Positions 1 to 10,686 of a DNA stretch of 64,000 bases are shown piece after piece; position 1 is the stretch's first letter, and each line of letters starts with the position of its first letter. Both the position numbers and the translations under genes were made by a program. The stretch is taken from positions 62,001 to 126,000 of the forward strand of contig SCVK01000396.1 in assembly GCA_004297075.1 (NCBI GenBank). The letters are read 5' to 3'. Source of the stretch: Chitinophagaceae bacterium (GTDB taxonomy: Bacteria; Bacteroidota; Bacteroidia; Chitinophagales; Chitinophagaceae). The notes under the pieces were generated by a model. The model had not been told where the DNA came from, ran no database searches, and worked only from the letters and a program-made list of their open reading frames with translations.

Positions 1-2078
1 GGATACTTGTTGGTTACGGTAAACGCATTGATAATATTGCGGTAGAGTGCTGCGCTTAGATTTGCAGTAAAAGATTTCGACAACTCCTGTTGCAAAAATG
101 TTTCGATACCTGTAGCGCTGCTTCTTCCTGCATTCTGAAAAATATTATAGATAAGCGTATTGCCGGGGACAATAGTTGCGATCCTGGTGATGGTTGCATC
201 TGTAATTTTGTGGTATACCGAAGTGGTTAAATTTCCTTTGGTCCAGTTAAATTTATATCCCAGTTCAAATGTGTTGGTGAATTGTGGGCGCAGTGTTGGA
301 TTACCCACTTTCAATAATTCGGGTTCATCGTATTTCGGAAAGATCCTGATGTCTACTTCATTGGGGCGATCAACTCTCCTGTTATAAAACGCCGTCAATT
401 TATTGCGGCTATTAAGTTTATATCCAAAACGCACATTGGGAAAGGGTTGCGCGTAATCGTACCCATCTGAAGAGTAGGTGTTGTGATTTGGGTTGACCTC
501 GTAATCAACTTTCACATATTCCAGACGAAGCCCCGCTTCCAGTTCAATCCTGTTACTTTCAAATACATAGTTTCCATAAATGGCCGGAATGGTTTCCTTG
601 TAGTTGGCCCACCCGCCTGCATTGGCATCTATCGGCGAATTCAGTCCGGGGAAAAACTGCATGTTGGTTGGGATCGAACGGTAACGGAATTTCATCCCTG
701 TTTCGAGACGACCGTGTTTGAGTGGACGTATATAATCCACATTCAAATCTGAAACATGTTCATCGGAAAGAAGTTTAAACGCATCCTGTCCTGTGTAGGA
801 AGGCATGATATTGGTAAAGAAATATTTTTCATCTTCCCGGTGAAAAATATAATTGAAACCGGCGTGGAGTAAATGGCCCGGCTGTTTAAATTTATGCTGA
901 TAACCGGCTGATGCAACTGCCGTATATTTTACCTCATCTTCCAAAAACTGCCAAAGACGCAAACGTTGTGAAAAATCCTTGTTGAAATAAGGGATATCGC
1001 CATTGTCCAGTATCTTCTCACGGTTAAAATAGCCCGACACGGTAAAACTGTTTTGCGCATCTGGTGTCCAGTCGATTCCTGTTTTCACTGTAGCAAATGT
1101 GGTGGTACGATTTCGTTTCACCTGTTGGTTAATTACCGTGCCATCGGAATACGTTCTGTCTGAAAATTCATTCCGGTTCAGGGTTTGGGTATACAGCCAG
1201 TCACCTTGAAAAAAAGTATTGAGTTTATTTTTTCGGTAGTTGAGCGATACGGAAGGATTGAGTTTCGGCGTTGCGCTATACTGTGGCCTGATAGTGGGAA
1301 GATTTGCTTTCCGCTCCCATAACGCACCGAGACCGCCGGTGAAGCCGATCTTGCCATTAAAGCCTTCCTGCTTATTTTTTTTATAAATGATATTGATGAT
1401 CCCCGCATTTCCATTCGCATCGTACATGGCGGACGGATTATTAATTATTTCGATTCGTTCGATGGCAGAAGCTGGTAAATTATCCAGCCCCGTTTGCCCA
1501 TTAAATCCGGTAACTGCACTTTGTTTACCATCGATCAGTATGGCCACCTTATCATTACCTCTCAATTGAACCTTACCATCCTGCACAGTTACACCGGGTA
1601 AATTCTGCATTGCCTGTAAAACAGATCCGCCTGTCTGGCTGATGTTATTGCTGAGCGAAAACACTTTCTTATCCATTTTATCACTCACGCCATCTTTTTG
1701 TCTCGATGAACTAACGGTTACTTCAGTTAACAACTTCAGATCTTCCTTCAGTTCGATACTTCCCAAATCAAGGAAAGGACTCAGCGTTCCTACCACCATT
1801 TCTTGTTGGTGTTTTTTAAACCCTGCATATACCGCTTCCAGCACATATGCTCCGCTTTTTATGTTGTTCAGCGTAAACCGACCATCCTCATTGGTGATGG
1901 TTCCACCCATAAAACTGCTGTCGGACTTTGACTTCACTATAATATTCACGTAAGCCAACGCTGATTTGCTCTTCGCATCTCTTGTTAACCCGGATACAGT
2001 TACAACCGTTTGTGTAAAAGCACATATCGGAAATAAAAGAAAAGCAAGTATGCTGGCTATTTTACTTTTTCTATTCAT
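1..2078 (-). CDS. TonB-dependent receptor / outer membrane beta-barrel family protein (truncated by window edge)
   Basis: Minus-strand frame from ATG at 2078 reads MNRKSKIASILAFLLFPICAFTQTVVTVSGL... with carboxypeptidase-regulatory-like domain and plug motif (QNLPGVTVQDGKVQLRGNDKVAILIDG...IERIEIINNPSAMYDANGNAGIINI); open at the left edge. Confidence 0.9.
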   Translation of the reverse strand, partial: MNRKSKIASILAFLLFPICAFTQTVVTVSGLTRDAKSKSALAYVNIIVKSKSDSSFMGGTITNEDGRFTLNNIKSGAYVLEAVYAGFKKHQQEMVVGTLSPFLDLGSIELKEDLKLLTEVTVSSSRQKDGVSDKMDKKVFSLSNNISQTGGSVLQAMQNLPGVTVQDGKVQLRGNDKVAILIDGKQSAVTGFNGQTGLDNLPASAIERIEIINNPSAMYDANGNAGIINIIYKKNKQEGFNGKIGFTGGLGALWERKANLPTIRPQYSATPKLNPSVSLNYRKNKLNTFFQGDWLYTQTLNRNEFSDRTYSDGTVINQQVKRNRTTTFATVKTGIDWTPDAQNSFTVSGYFNREKILDNGDIPYFNKDFSQRLRLWQFLEDEVKYTAVASAGYQHKFKQPGHLLHAGFNYIFHREDEKYFFTNIMPSYTGQDAFKLLSDEHVSDLNVDYIRPLKHGRLETGMKFRYRSIPTNMQFFPGLNSPIDANAGGWANYKETIPAIYGNYVFESNRIELEAGLRLEYVKVDYEVNPNHNTYSSDGYDYAQPFPNVRFGYKLNSRNKLTAFYNRRVDRPNEVDIRIFPKYDEPELLKVGNPTLRPQFTNTFELGYKFNWTKGNLTTSVYHKITDATITRIATIVPGNTLIYNIFQNAGRSSATGIETFLQQELSKSFTANLSAALYRNIINAFTVTNKY

Positions 2079-2129
2079 AAAACAAAATAAAAAACAAATT
2101 CTGTGGGAAATCTGTACTTGTGATCGTTA

Positions 2130-2765
2130 TTACCTATGATTTTGAGGCCATATTTTTTTCGTGAGCCATTCTGAAAGTAGCGCGCTGCCGGTACCTAATG
2201 CGGCGCCTGCGATCACATCACTGGGATAGTGCTGCCCAAGGTATAACCGTGAATACCCGACGCCCGTGGCCCAAGCAAAAGCCGGAACCGCAACATACCA
2301 TTTTTTATAATGGAGGCTAAGCGTCATCGCCGTTGCAAAAGCAAAGGACGTGTGTTGCGAAGGGAATGATAAACCTGTTTCGCTGTTACTAAATGGATGA
2401 ACATCGAGGGGATAAGTGATAAAAGGGCGGTCCCTGTTTATGGAATACTTCATCGCCTGGGTGAAGGCCAGAGACGTAAGAATACCGCCTGCGATATGCA
2501 AAGCGTCTGTCTTGCCCCCTGGATTTTTCTTGAAGTGGTTGACCAGGTACATACCTATCGGCAATCCTATGATCACCGGTGAAACTGACGAACTGAAACC
2601 CCGCCAAACGGAGCTGCCTGGCACATCAGGGTTGATGCCTTTGAGGATATTAATGTCCAGGTTCTGGGAGATACAGGTTGCTGAACAGAAAATAAACAAC
2701 AGCACAAAAAACAATCGGATCTGCGATATAGCCATAGGCAAAATAAAACCGGCATTTTGTGGCAA
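2130..2765 (-). CDS. PAP2-superfamily phosphatase
   Basis: KYSINRDRP, SFPSQHTSFAFA, SRLYLGQHYPSDVIAGAALG motifs; likely start at internal Met near 2735. Confidence 0.9.
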   Translation of the reverse strand: MPQNAGFILPMAISQIRLFFVLLFIFCSATCISQNLDINILKGINPDVPGSSVWRGFSSSVSPVIIGLPIGMYLVNHFKKNPGGKTDALHIAGGILTSLAFTQAMKYSINRDRPFITYPLDVHPFSNSETGLSFPSQHTSFAFATAMTLSLHYKKWYVAVPAFAWATGVGYSRLYLGQHYPSDVIAGAALGTGSALLSEWLTKKIWPQNHR

Positions 2766-2846
2766 ATCTGAATTCCGGTTAAAATTTCAGCTACAGATTT
2801 TCTACAGAATTATATAACTACTTTGTATGTGTAAAATGAACTGCAT

Positions 2847-3524
2847 TTGAAGATCCTGATCATTGAAGACGAAATTACACTCAACCAGAGCATGGTTGAG
2901 TTTCTCACTGCCGCAGGTTACCTGTGTGAATCCGTATTCAGTTACAAAGCGGCACTGGAGAAAATAGATTACCACAGTTATGATTGTATTGTGCTCGACA
3001 TCATGCTGCCTGGCGGCTCGGGACTGGATCTCCTGAATTATTTGAAACTCGACAAAAAAACAGAGGGTGTTATCATAGTTTCAGCACGAGGGGCTTTGGA
3101 GGATAAGATCGAGGGGTTGCAGCTTGGCGCCGATGATTACCTGATCAAACCCTTTCACCTGGCTGAGCTCAGTGTAAGGATCGCGGCAATCATTCGCCGG
3201 AAAAGTTTCAACGGGCAATCGATTGTGAGTGCGGGGGATATACAGATCGATACAGCCAGTAAGGCCGTAACAATCAACGGTAAGACTGTTGAACTTACGC
3301 AGAAAGAGTTTCAATTATTATTGTTCCTGGTGATCAACAAAAACCGGGTACTTTCTAAAAATACAATCGCCCAACATCTTTGGGGGGATGATATGGATTT
3401 CCCTGACAATTATGATTTTATCTATTCGCATATCAAGAACCTCCGTAAAAAAATGATTGCAGCAGGTGGTGAGGATTGCATCAAATCGATGTACGGCGAA
3501 GGTTATAAAATGCAGCTACCATGA
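2847..3524 (+). CDS. OmpR-family response regulator
   Basis: REC domain (IIEDE, VLDIMLPGGSGLDLL, KPF) and C-terminal winged helix (ELTQKEFQLLLFLV...YGEGYKM). Confidence 0.95.
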   Translation: MKILIIEDEITLNQSMVEFLTAAGYLCESVFSYKAALEKIDYHSYDCIVLDIMLPGGSGLDLLNYLKLDKKTEGVIIVSARGALEDKIEGLQLGADDYLIKPFHLAELSVRIAAIIRRKSFNGQSIVSAGDIQIDTASKAVTINGKTVELTQKEFQLLLFLVINKNRVLSKNTIAQHLWGDDMDFPDNYDFIYSHIKNLRKKMIAAGGEDCIKSMYGEGYKMQLP

Positions 3525-4789
3525 AACTATTTACAAAGTACAACCGTGTCAATATAACCACAACGATCATCACATTCCTTGTAGGCAGTATTGCATTTTA
3601 TTTTGTACTTGATTATGTACTTACCAGTCAACTGGATCGCGGTCTGCAAGTAGAACAAACAGAAATCACAGATTTTGTCAAAGAACACAACCGTCCGCCT
3701 GACGCACTGACCACCAAACACCAATGGACAGAAATTTCGCCGGCGGCTGAGCCGATTGCCCATCCAAAGCCACATACCACCGAAGCGTTTAATCAATTAG
3801 AGAAAGAAGTTGAGCCTGTACGTCAACTTGCTTTTACCATCCAGGCCGGGGGCAAACTATTTAAAGCCGTAGTCAACCAATCGAAAACAGAAACAGAGGA
3901 TCTTTTGCAGATGATCATATTTGTCATCATTTTAATGATTGCGCTTATACTGTTATCCAATTACCTGATCAACAGGAAACTCGTTACGGCATTATGGAAA
4001 CCTTTTTATACAACGATTGCAACCATCAAGGATTACAAGCTGTCTGAAAAGAGGGCCCTGCAACTTCCGCACGAAAAACTGGATGAACTGGACCTGCTCA
4101 ATACGAGCCTGAATACGATGACAGAACGTATACACCAGGATTACCTTGCCTTGAAAACGTTCACAGAAAATGCATCGCATGAAATGCAGACGCCCCTTGC
4201 AGTGATCCGATCCAAAGTGGAATCGCTGTTACAATACGCAGAAGGAAAAGAAATGGTTGTTCAACAATTGATGACCATTGAAGACGCCACTTTAAAATTA
4301 TCAAGGCTCCATCAATCCCTGCTGTTACTTACTAAACTGGAGAACCGGCAATTTGAATTAAGTGAATCGGTGGATCTGACATACATCCTGAAAACCAAAC
4401 TTGATGAGAGAGAATCATTGATCAATGCAAGAGAATTGATCGTAGATACGACAGCCGACCAGGTGACATTGAGTTTTCACCAGCATCTTGCAGAGATCAT
4501 GATCAATAACCTGCTGAATAATGTGATCAGGTATACCCCCTTACGTGGAACTGTTTACATCAAGCTGCATTCAGATGCTTTGTCCATAAAAAACTATGCT
4601 TCGGATGGGCCTTTAAATACGGAAAGATTATTTCAACGCTTTTACAAAGAAGAACAGTCTGCAGAGAGTACAGGACTCGGACTTGCGATCGTAAAAGAAA
4701 TCTGTTTACTGGCCGGCTTCGGGATTCAATACAGGTATGCTAATCACGAACACGAGTTCATCATTCATTTTAAACCTGAACAGAAATAA
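3521..4789 (+). CDS. Sensor histidine kinase
   Basis: ENASHEMQTPLAVIRSK H-box, NNLLNNVIRYTP N-box, GLGLAIVKEI G-box; overlaps the regulator stop. Confidence 0.95.
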   Translation: MKLFTKYNRVNITTTIITFLVGSIAFYFVLDYVLTSQLDRGLQVEQTEITDFVKEHNRPPDALTTKHQWTEISPAAEPIAHPKPHTTEAFNQLEKEVEPVRQLAFTIQAGGKLFKAVVNQSKTETEDLLQMIIFVIILMIALILLSNYLINRKLVTALWKPFYTTIATIKDYKLSEKRALQLPHEKLDELDLLNTSLNTMTERIHQDYLALKTFTENASHEMQTPLAVIRSKVESLLQYAEGKEMVVQQLMTIEDATLKLSRLHQSLLLLTKLENRQFELSESVDLTYILKTKLDERESLINARELIVDTTADQVTLSFHQHLAEIMINNLLNNVIRYTPLRGTVYIKLHSDALSIKNYASDGPLNTERLFQRFYKEEQSAESTGLGLAIVKEICLLAGFGIQYRYANHEHEFIIHFKPEQK

Positions 4790-4842
4790 AATTCAGAATG
4801 TCAACAAAATGACGTCTTAGGTTTGAGTAAAAATAAACTATC

Positions 4843-5262
4843 ATGAAAAAAATCTTATTGGCGGTTGCATTGCTTATCACCATCGCAGTTATTGCGCAGA
4901 AAACAGGCGGCACACCCGATGCAGCCAAAACAGCTTTCAACAAAGCTTATCCAGCCGCGACAAAAGTTAAATGGGAAAAAGAAGATGGGAATTACGAAGT
5001 ATCCTTTACGTTGAATGGAAAGGAAGCCTCGGCGATCTATGATGGCAAAGGTGTATTGATGGAATCAGAGCAGGAAATGAAAGCGAGTGAGCTGCCAGGG
5101 GTAATTCTTGCCTACATGAAAGAACATTACAAGGGTGTTACAGTAAAGGGAGCAGCTAAAATTACAAAAGCCAATGGCTCCGTGAACTATGAAGCTGCTA
5201 TTAAGGGAAAAGATGCGCTGTTTGACGCGAACGGTAAATTTCTGAAAGAAGTCAAAGATTAG
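4843..5262 (+). CDS. PepSY-like (BLIP-like) periplasmic protein
   Basis: Signal peptide; AFNKAYPAATKVKWEKEDGNYEVSFTLNGKEASAIYDGKGVLMESE pattern, two repeats. Confidence 0.75.
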   Translation: MKKILLAVALLITIAVIAQKTGGTPDAAKTAFNKAYPAATKVKWEKEDGNYEVSFTLNGKEASAIYDGKGVLMESEQEMKASELPGVILAYMKEHYKGVTVKGAAKITKANGSVNYEAAIKGKDALFDANGKFLKEVKD

Positions 5263-5377
5263 TCAGTCATATCACCTGATCGGATTGCCATGAATACCCG
5301 GACAAGCGGCTGCCACCGGGTTAAAACCATTCATATTGCCCGTCCGGGTGGCTGGGATTATCCGGCATCTGATCCGG

Positions 5378-5410
5378 GAGTTCCGTGGATGCGGAACTCT
5401 TTATATTTCT
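5378..5410 (+). terminator. Rho-independent terminator-like hairpin
   Basis: GAGTTCCG-tggatg-CGGAACTC followed by TTTATATTTCTT. Confidence 0.5.
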
Positions 5411-5432
5411 TCAATTCGTAAAAATATAGATC

Positions 5433-5846
5433 ATGTGGTGGATTTACGCGCTGCTTTCCGCCTTGTTTGCTGCCCTTACCGCCATCTTTGCAAAAGTGGG
5501 GATTGCAGGGATTAACAGCAATCTTGCAACTGCCATCAGGACACTTGTGGTGCTGGTCCTTGCCTGGGCAATCGTTTTTGCCCGTGGCGAGCAAAAGAAT
5601 ATCTTAAGTCTTTCAAGACACAATTTACTCTTCCTCGTTATTTCAGGACTTGCAACCGGGCTGTCCTGGATCTTTTATTTTAAGGCATTGCAGGTGGGGA
5701 AAGTTTCACAGGTTGCGCCGGTTGACAAATTGAGCGTAGCATTGGCAATCATCTTTTCAGCTGTTTTTTTAAAAGAAGTGCTTACCATTAAGATAATAGT
5801 CGGTGCAGCACTCATAATTGCAGGCGCGTTGGTACTGATTTTGTAA
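5433..5846 (+). CDS. EamA/DMT-family transporter (single-domain, half-size)
   Basis: Four to five TM helices; GLSWIFYFKALQVGKVSQVAPVDKLSVALAIIFSAVFLKE. Confidence 0.85.
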   Translation: MWWIYALLSALFAALTAIFAKVGIAGINSNLATAIRTLVVLVLAWAIVFARGEQKNILSLSRHNLLFLVISGLATGLSWIFYFKALQVGKVSQVAPVDKLSVALAIIFSAVFLKEVLTIKIIVGAALIIAGALVLIL

Positions 5847-5918
5847 TTTTTATTTTTCCTCCTGCTATCCAAATTCTCCACAGATTTACCGTATACATTC
5901 GTTTGCACAACACCCGCT

Positions 5919-8330
5919 ATGACAAATAAAATACCTGCTGTCTTTCTATTTTGCTTTTCACTGTTTTCGGTTGCCGCACAGCAACAGGCATCGACGGTAT
6001 TGGGTGTTATTGTCGATAAGGCTTCAAAAACTCCCATAGAGTTTGCCAATGTAGCGTTACTGAATGCAAACGACAGCGCAATGATCAAAGGAACTGTAAC
6101 CGACAGCAAAGGAAAATTTTCATTTGGCCAGGTGCAAAGCGGAAAGTACCTGTTAAGGTATAGTTTCATCGGTTATGAAAAAACAATGATGGCGGTAACT
6201 GCTGATAACGGACGCATCAATCTTGGATTACTACCCATCACCTTGCTAAACGGATCACTGGACAATGTTACTGTAACAACTACCAAACCATTGCTCAATA
6301 CTTCCATCGACCGGAAATCATATGATGTTACAAAAGATATCATGGCGCAAAGCGGAACGGCGAGTGATGTACTTAAAAACGTACCCTCTGTTGAAGTAGA
6401 TATCGAAGGCAATGTAAGTTTACGCGGTTCAGGAGATGTCATGATCCTCATCAACGGGCGTACTTCGCCGCTGCTGGGGAAAATGAACAAAGCCGAAGTG
6501 CTCCAGCAGTTCCCTGCAAACACCATAGAAAGAATTGAAGTGATCACCAATCCTTCCGCACGTTATAAACCGGATGGCACCTCAGGCATTATCAATATCG
6601 TTTTGAAAAAAAGCATGAAAGGTGGATGGAACGGTTCAGTGACCGGTAATGTGGGAAACCGCGACCGTTACAACACAAGTGCAACACTCAACTATAAACC
6701 AGGCAAACTCAATATTTTCGGCAACTACGGTTTGCGCCAGGACAATCGTTTGCGGACCATTACAACCAGCCGTGAATACCTTGATGCAACAACGCATGCC
6801 ACCAGTGGTTATTATTCCGAAGAGGGAAGTTCCGTTACCAAACCCCTTACCCATCTGGCTACAATTGGTTTCAGCTACGCACCGGACAAAAACAACAGTT
6901 TTGGCCTGTCAGGCAATTACCAGAACCGGGACCAGTTAAAAAACGATATCAACACAAAGATTTTTTCTGATAAAAATCATGCTTATACCAGCTATTTTGA
7001 TCGTCTTCGCGTGGACCCTGAAACCGAAAAAGAAAAAGATGCAACCGCATTTTACGAACACAATTTTCCGGGTGAAGATCATACTCTTCGCGTAGAGTTC
7101 AATGTGTCTTCTTCCAAAGAAGTCGAAAATAACGCTTACAAAAATGTCTATCATGCTCCGGGTATCAGTACCTCGCTTGACAACAACCGCATTTTCCAGG
7201 GAGATGATCAGCAACAGCTGACCATCGACTACTCACATGTTATCAATGAAAGTTCCAAGCTGGAAGCTGGGTATTCGGGGTCTTTCAACCAGCAGGATTT
7301 CAATTTTTATTTTGAAAATTACGACAACAGTACGGCTAAGTTTCTTGCAGATAAAATCAAAACCAATCAATTCCTGTTTAACCAGTCGATCCATGCACTT
7401 TACGGGACCTACCAGAAGAACTTTAAGAAGCTTGGATATTCGCTAGGCCTTCGCCTAGAAGAAGCCATCGTTAAAGGATACCAGGTAACCAAGGACACTT
7501 CGATTAAAAACGATTACCTGAAAGTCTATCCAACCATTCACCTCGCATACGAATTAAATGGCACAAGCCAGCTGCAATTAAACTACAGCCGCAGGGTACA
7601 CCGCCCCGAAGGCGATGACATCAATCCTTTCCCGGAATACCAGGATCCTTATAATGTAAGAGCGGGTAATGCAAAATTATTGCCCGAGATCATTCATTCC
7701 GTTGAATTCGGGTACAAATGGCAGAACAAGAACTTTTCTTTTGTACCGAGTTTATACTATCGCTATAAACAAAATGGATTTACGCAGGTAACTGTTGCAC
7801 TCAATGACAGCGTACTACTCACTACACAGCAGAATCTTTCAAACGATCAGTCTGCAGGATTGGAACTGATATTTTCAGCAAAAGCGGGTAAGTTCTTTTC
7901 ATCAAATCTCAGTACCAACTTTTTTTACAACCAGATCAACGCTTCCAACTTAGGGTATTTTGATAAAAAAACGATTATCTCTTTCAGCACCAATTTCAAC
8001 AGCACCTTTACGCTTACGCCAACAACAATGATACAGCTGAGCGCTAACTATCGTTCAGCACGGCTTACCCCTCAAGGGAAGAACTATCCATCTTTTGTCC
8101 TCAATACTGGTATCAGGCAGGATGTGCTCAAGAAAAAAGTTTCCATCATCCTGGCTATCTCAGATGTTCTGAAATCACAGCAGCAGAAATCAGAACTAAA
8201 TACTTCTTACTTGAAGCAAACCAGTGTTCGCAGGGCAGACCAGCCGGTGATTTATTTAGGAGTTGGTTATCGATTTGGAAAGCTGATTAAAAAACCGGAG
8301 GACAAACTCTTATTCGATAATGCGCAATAA
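5919..8330 (+). CDS. Outer membrane beta-barrel / TonB-dependent receptor family protein
   Basis: Signal peptide, carboxypeptidase-like domain, plug (VLKNVPSVEVDIEGNVSLRGSGDVMILINGR...IERIEVITNPSARYKPDGTSGIINIVLKK). Confidence 0.92.
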   Translation: MTNKIPAVFLFCFSLFSVAAQQQASTVLGVIVDKASKTPIEFANVALLNANDSAMIKGTVTDSKGKFSFGQVQSGKYLLRYSFIGYEKTMMAVTADNGRINLGLLPITLLNGSLDNVTVTTTKPLLNTSIDRKSYDVTKDIMAQSGTASDVLKNVPSVEVDIEGNVSLRGSGDVMILINGRTSPLLGKMNKAEVLQQFPANTIERIEVITNPSARYKPDGTSGIINIVLKKSMKGGWNGSVTGNVGNRDRYNTSATLNYKPGKLNIFGNYGLRQDNRLRTITTSREYLDATTHATSGYYSEEGSSVTKPLTHLATIGFSYAPDKNNSFGLSGNYQNRDQLKNDINTKIFSDKNHAYTSYFDRLRVDPETEKEKDATAFYEHNFPGEDHTLRVEFNVSSSKEVENNAYKNVYHAPGISTSLDNNRIFQGDDQQQLTIDYSHVINESSKLEAGYSGSFNQQDFNFYFENYDNSTAKFLADKIKTNQFLFNQSIHALYGTYQKNFKKLGYSLGLRLEEAIVKGYQVTKDTSIKNDYLKVYPTIHLAYELNGTSQLQLNYSRRVHRPEGDDINPFPEYQDPYNVRAGNAKLLPEIIHSVEFGYKWQNKNFSFVPSLYYRYKQNGFTQVTVALNDSVLLTTQQNLSNDQSAGLELIFSAKAGKFFSSNLSTNFFYNQINASNLGYFDKKTIISFSTNFNSTFTLTPTTMIQLSANYRSARLTPQGKNYPSFVLNTGIRQDVLKKKVSIILAISDVLKSQQQKSELNTSYLKQTSVRRADQPVIYLGVGYRFGKLIKKPEDKLLFDNAQ

Positions 8331-8429
8331 TTTCACTTAACCATGGCAAAAGTTGTGCACCATTTTAAAAATTTTTCATCTACTGTCTTTGTTTTTATGG
8401 TTATTAACGTAAGTATTTTATATATGCAT

Positions 8430-8789
8430 CTATCCGAATGATGATTGAGAGCAACAGTCCACCTGCAATAATGATAAATATTTATTTGATCTGCGGACAC
8501 CGGCTGAAGTTGATGGGGTTATACCAAAAGCGAAAAAACTCCCTGTGAGGGAACTGTCAGAGGCGATATTGAGTGGTTTGCTTACCCGTACCTGTGGAAG
8601 AAAGGCATGTTTTGTTTCGTTAACAGATGCTTTTGCAGCATCCACCAAAGCCATTTTTTGTTTCAATAACGGTATATGTTCGCTTGATGCATTCACCAGT
8701 TCCTGTAAAGTATATTGCTTTTGCGCAGTGTCAAAATTTAAAAAGACCTGAATAGCAAAAAATGCCAGACAAAGGATAATTACCGGCAA
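8430..8789 (-). pseudogene. N-terminal fragment of a TolC-family outer membrane efflux protein
   Basis: YTLQELVNASSEHIPLLKQKMALVDAAKASVNETKHAFLPQVRVSKPLNIASDSSLTGSFFAFGITPSTSAGVRR then loss of similarity; far too short for TolC. Confidence 0.6.
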
Positions 8790-9188
8790 TTTTATGAACC
8801 AGTTAAGAAACCTTTTCTATGCCTGTACTATTAGCTATTCTGCTGTTTGGACTACTTTTTTGGATTCTCGTGGTTGCCTTACCGCTCATTTTGATTGTTC
8901 AAGAATAATCACTCTTTCTTTCGATACCCTGGGGGTGAGGACAAGCGTATAATTACCTTCCTCACCTTGAACTGATACCAGATAATCCTCGGCAACTTCG
9001 AGGGGATGGGTATTCATGATAACCAAAGCGCCGGTGTGGCGTTCGAGGTAAAGGAGATATTGGGTTACCGGTATGTTATTGATCGTAATCGTTGTATCGT
9101 TAAAATGCCAGCTAGTGCCGTCAACAGCATGGAATTTTTTTGTATCAACAAGTATCTTTTGTAATCCTTCGTAATCTATAACACTGGG

Positions 9189-9851
9189 TTATTTCTTCCT
9201 GAAACTACAGAAAAGAAAGTTCTGGATGGTATTGAATGGTGTGAGATGGTCTTCCAGAATACACTTAACTCTTTCAAATGCTATCTCAAATCTTGCTGAC
9301 ATGGAAGCCTCAGAATATTGTTTGATGTCAAGACCGCTGCATTTTTTCGGGCCATTCTCTGAAAAGGTCCCAAGGATGAGGTATCCATCCTGCCTGATGG
9401 CATTTTCTGCAATGGACACATAGCGATATATTTTTTCTTCGGTGGTGAGAAAATGAAAAGCCGCGCGGTCATGCCAGAAATCAAATGAAACTTCCGGTTC
9501 AAATTCTGTTACATCAGAAACAACCCAGTGAACCTGTGCTGCTTTTTCTCCCAATCTTTTTTTTGCGCGTTCGATGGCTGCTGCAGATATATCGAGTACC
9601 CAAATGTTCTTATAGCCTTTATCAAGTAGCGCATCAACAAAATGGCTATCGCCGCCGCCTATATCGATGATGTTTGCGCTAAGGGGCAAATCGAATAAAC
9701 CGACAAACTCCATAGATGTTTTTGGATATGTCTGGAACCAGCTTACTTCGTCTTCTGCTTTCACATTATACACGTTGTCCCAATGTTGTTTGTTGTTGTC
9801 CATCTTTGGTTGTTTTGGCTGATAAATGTAATTAATTTTCAACACTGTCAA
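9189..9851 (-). CDS. Class I SAM-dependent methyltransferase
   Basis: IIDIGGGDSHFVDALLDKGYKNIWVLDIS motif I, VSDVTEF, FDFWHDRAAFHFL. Confidence 0.9.
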   Translation of the reverse strand: MTVLKINYIYQPKQPKMDNNKQHWDNVYNVKAEDEVSWFQTYPKTSMEFVGLFDLPLSANIIDIGGGDSHFVDALLDKGYKNIWVLDISAAAIERAKKRLGEKAAQVHWVVSDVTEFEPEVSFDFWHDRAAFHFLTTEEKIYRYVSIAENAIRQDGYLILGTFSENGPKKCSGLDIKQYSEASMSARFEIAFERVKCILEDHLTPFNTIQNFLFCSFRKK

Positions 9852-10620
9852 TTTTGGCTTTCAGATCCTTTCTGGAGGCCACTTCAGCAAAAACCGTATC
9901 ATAATTTGGGTTAAGGGTACCCATTGCCCTGTCCCATATCGTAAAATATAGCCCGTAATTCCCCTTAAAATACTGGTGGTGCATGTTATGGCAAACGGAT
10001 GTATTGAGCCATTTACCGACCGCGTGTTTATTAAACCCTTTCGGATACAATTCAAACCCCAAATGCCCATAGACATTGTACACCAGGCTGAATACAAAGA
10101 ATAACATTAAATGAATACTGTGTACCGGAATGGTAAACAGGAAAATGACAAAGATCAACGATTCCATAATGGCTTCCAATGGATGAAAAGAATAAGCTGC
10201 CCAGGGAGACGGGTTAGTTGACCTGTGATGAACCAAATGAAATAACCTGAATAATTTCGGGTGATGCAGTAACCGATGCATCCAATAAAAATAGGTATCA
10301 TGTATCAATAACATCAACGGGAAAGCAAGAAAAGCATATAGCCACCCGTATTCTGCAATGCTGGTATAAAAGGTTGTATGCGGACGGATCGTATCACTAT
10401 ACAACATCAATAACGGTGGCACCGAGAAAATGATTATAGAAAAGGTAGAAAAAATAATCTCTCTTACATAATGGGTTCTTTTAGGGAAATCGGGTTGTAT
10501 CTTTTTGTAACTTATTCTCTTTCGCAGGAGTATATAAAAGATAATAAATGCGGGGCCTGCGATTAAGAAATACTTATCGGCATTGTCCAGTAATAACCAT
10601 ACAAATGTTTTCCAGTTCAT
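9832..10620 (-). CDS. Sterol desaturase / fatty acid hydroxylase family protein
   Basis: Membrane protein with His clusters HDTYFYWMHRLLHH, HLVHHRS, HNMHHQY. Confidence 0.92.
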   Translation of the reverse strand: MNWKTFVWLLLDNADKYFLIAGPAFIIFYILLRKRISYKKIQPDFPKRTHYVREIIFSTFSIIIFSVPPLLMLYSDTIRPHTTFYTSIAEYGWLYAFLAFPLMLLIHDTYFYWMHRLLHHPKLFRLFHLVHHRSTNPSPWAAYSFHPLEAIMESLIFVIFLFTIPVHSIHLMLFFVFSLVYNVYGHLGFELYPKGFNKHAVGKWLNTSVCHNMHHQYFKGNYGLYFTIWDRAMGTLNPNYDTVFAEVASRKDLKAKIDSVEN

Positions 10621-10686
10621 AGTAACCTATTTATGGATCAAAACTATGGTTGTATTCATCGTGAGAACTTAACCATGGTTAATTTC

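Noticed and set aside
2389-2817. ORFs antisense to the PAP2 gene on both strands
   Set aside because: Overlap a well-supported PAP2 CDS and show no recognisable domain; typical shadow ORFs.
5358-5594. 78-aa minus-strand ORF rich in Cys/His
   Set aside because: Overlaps the EamA CDS and the terminator hairpin; no independent support.
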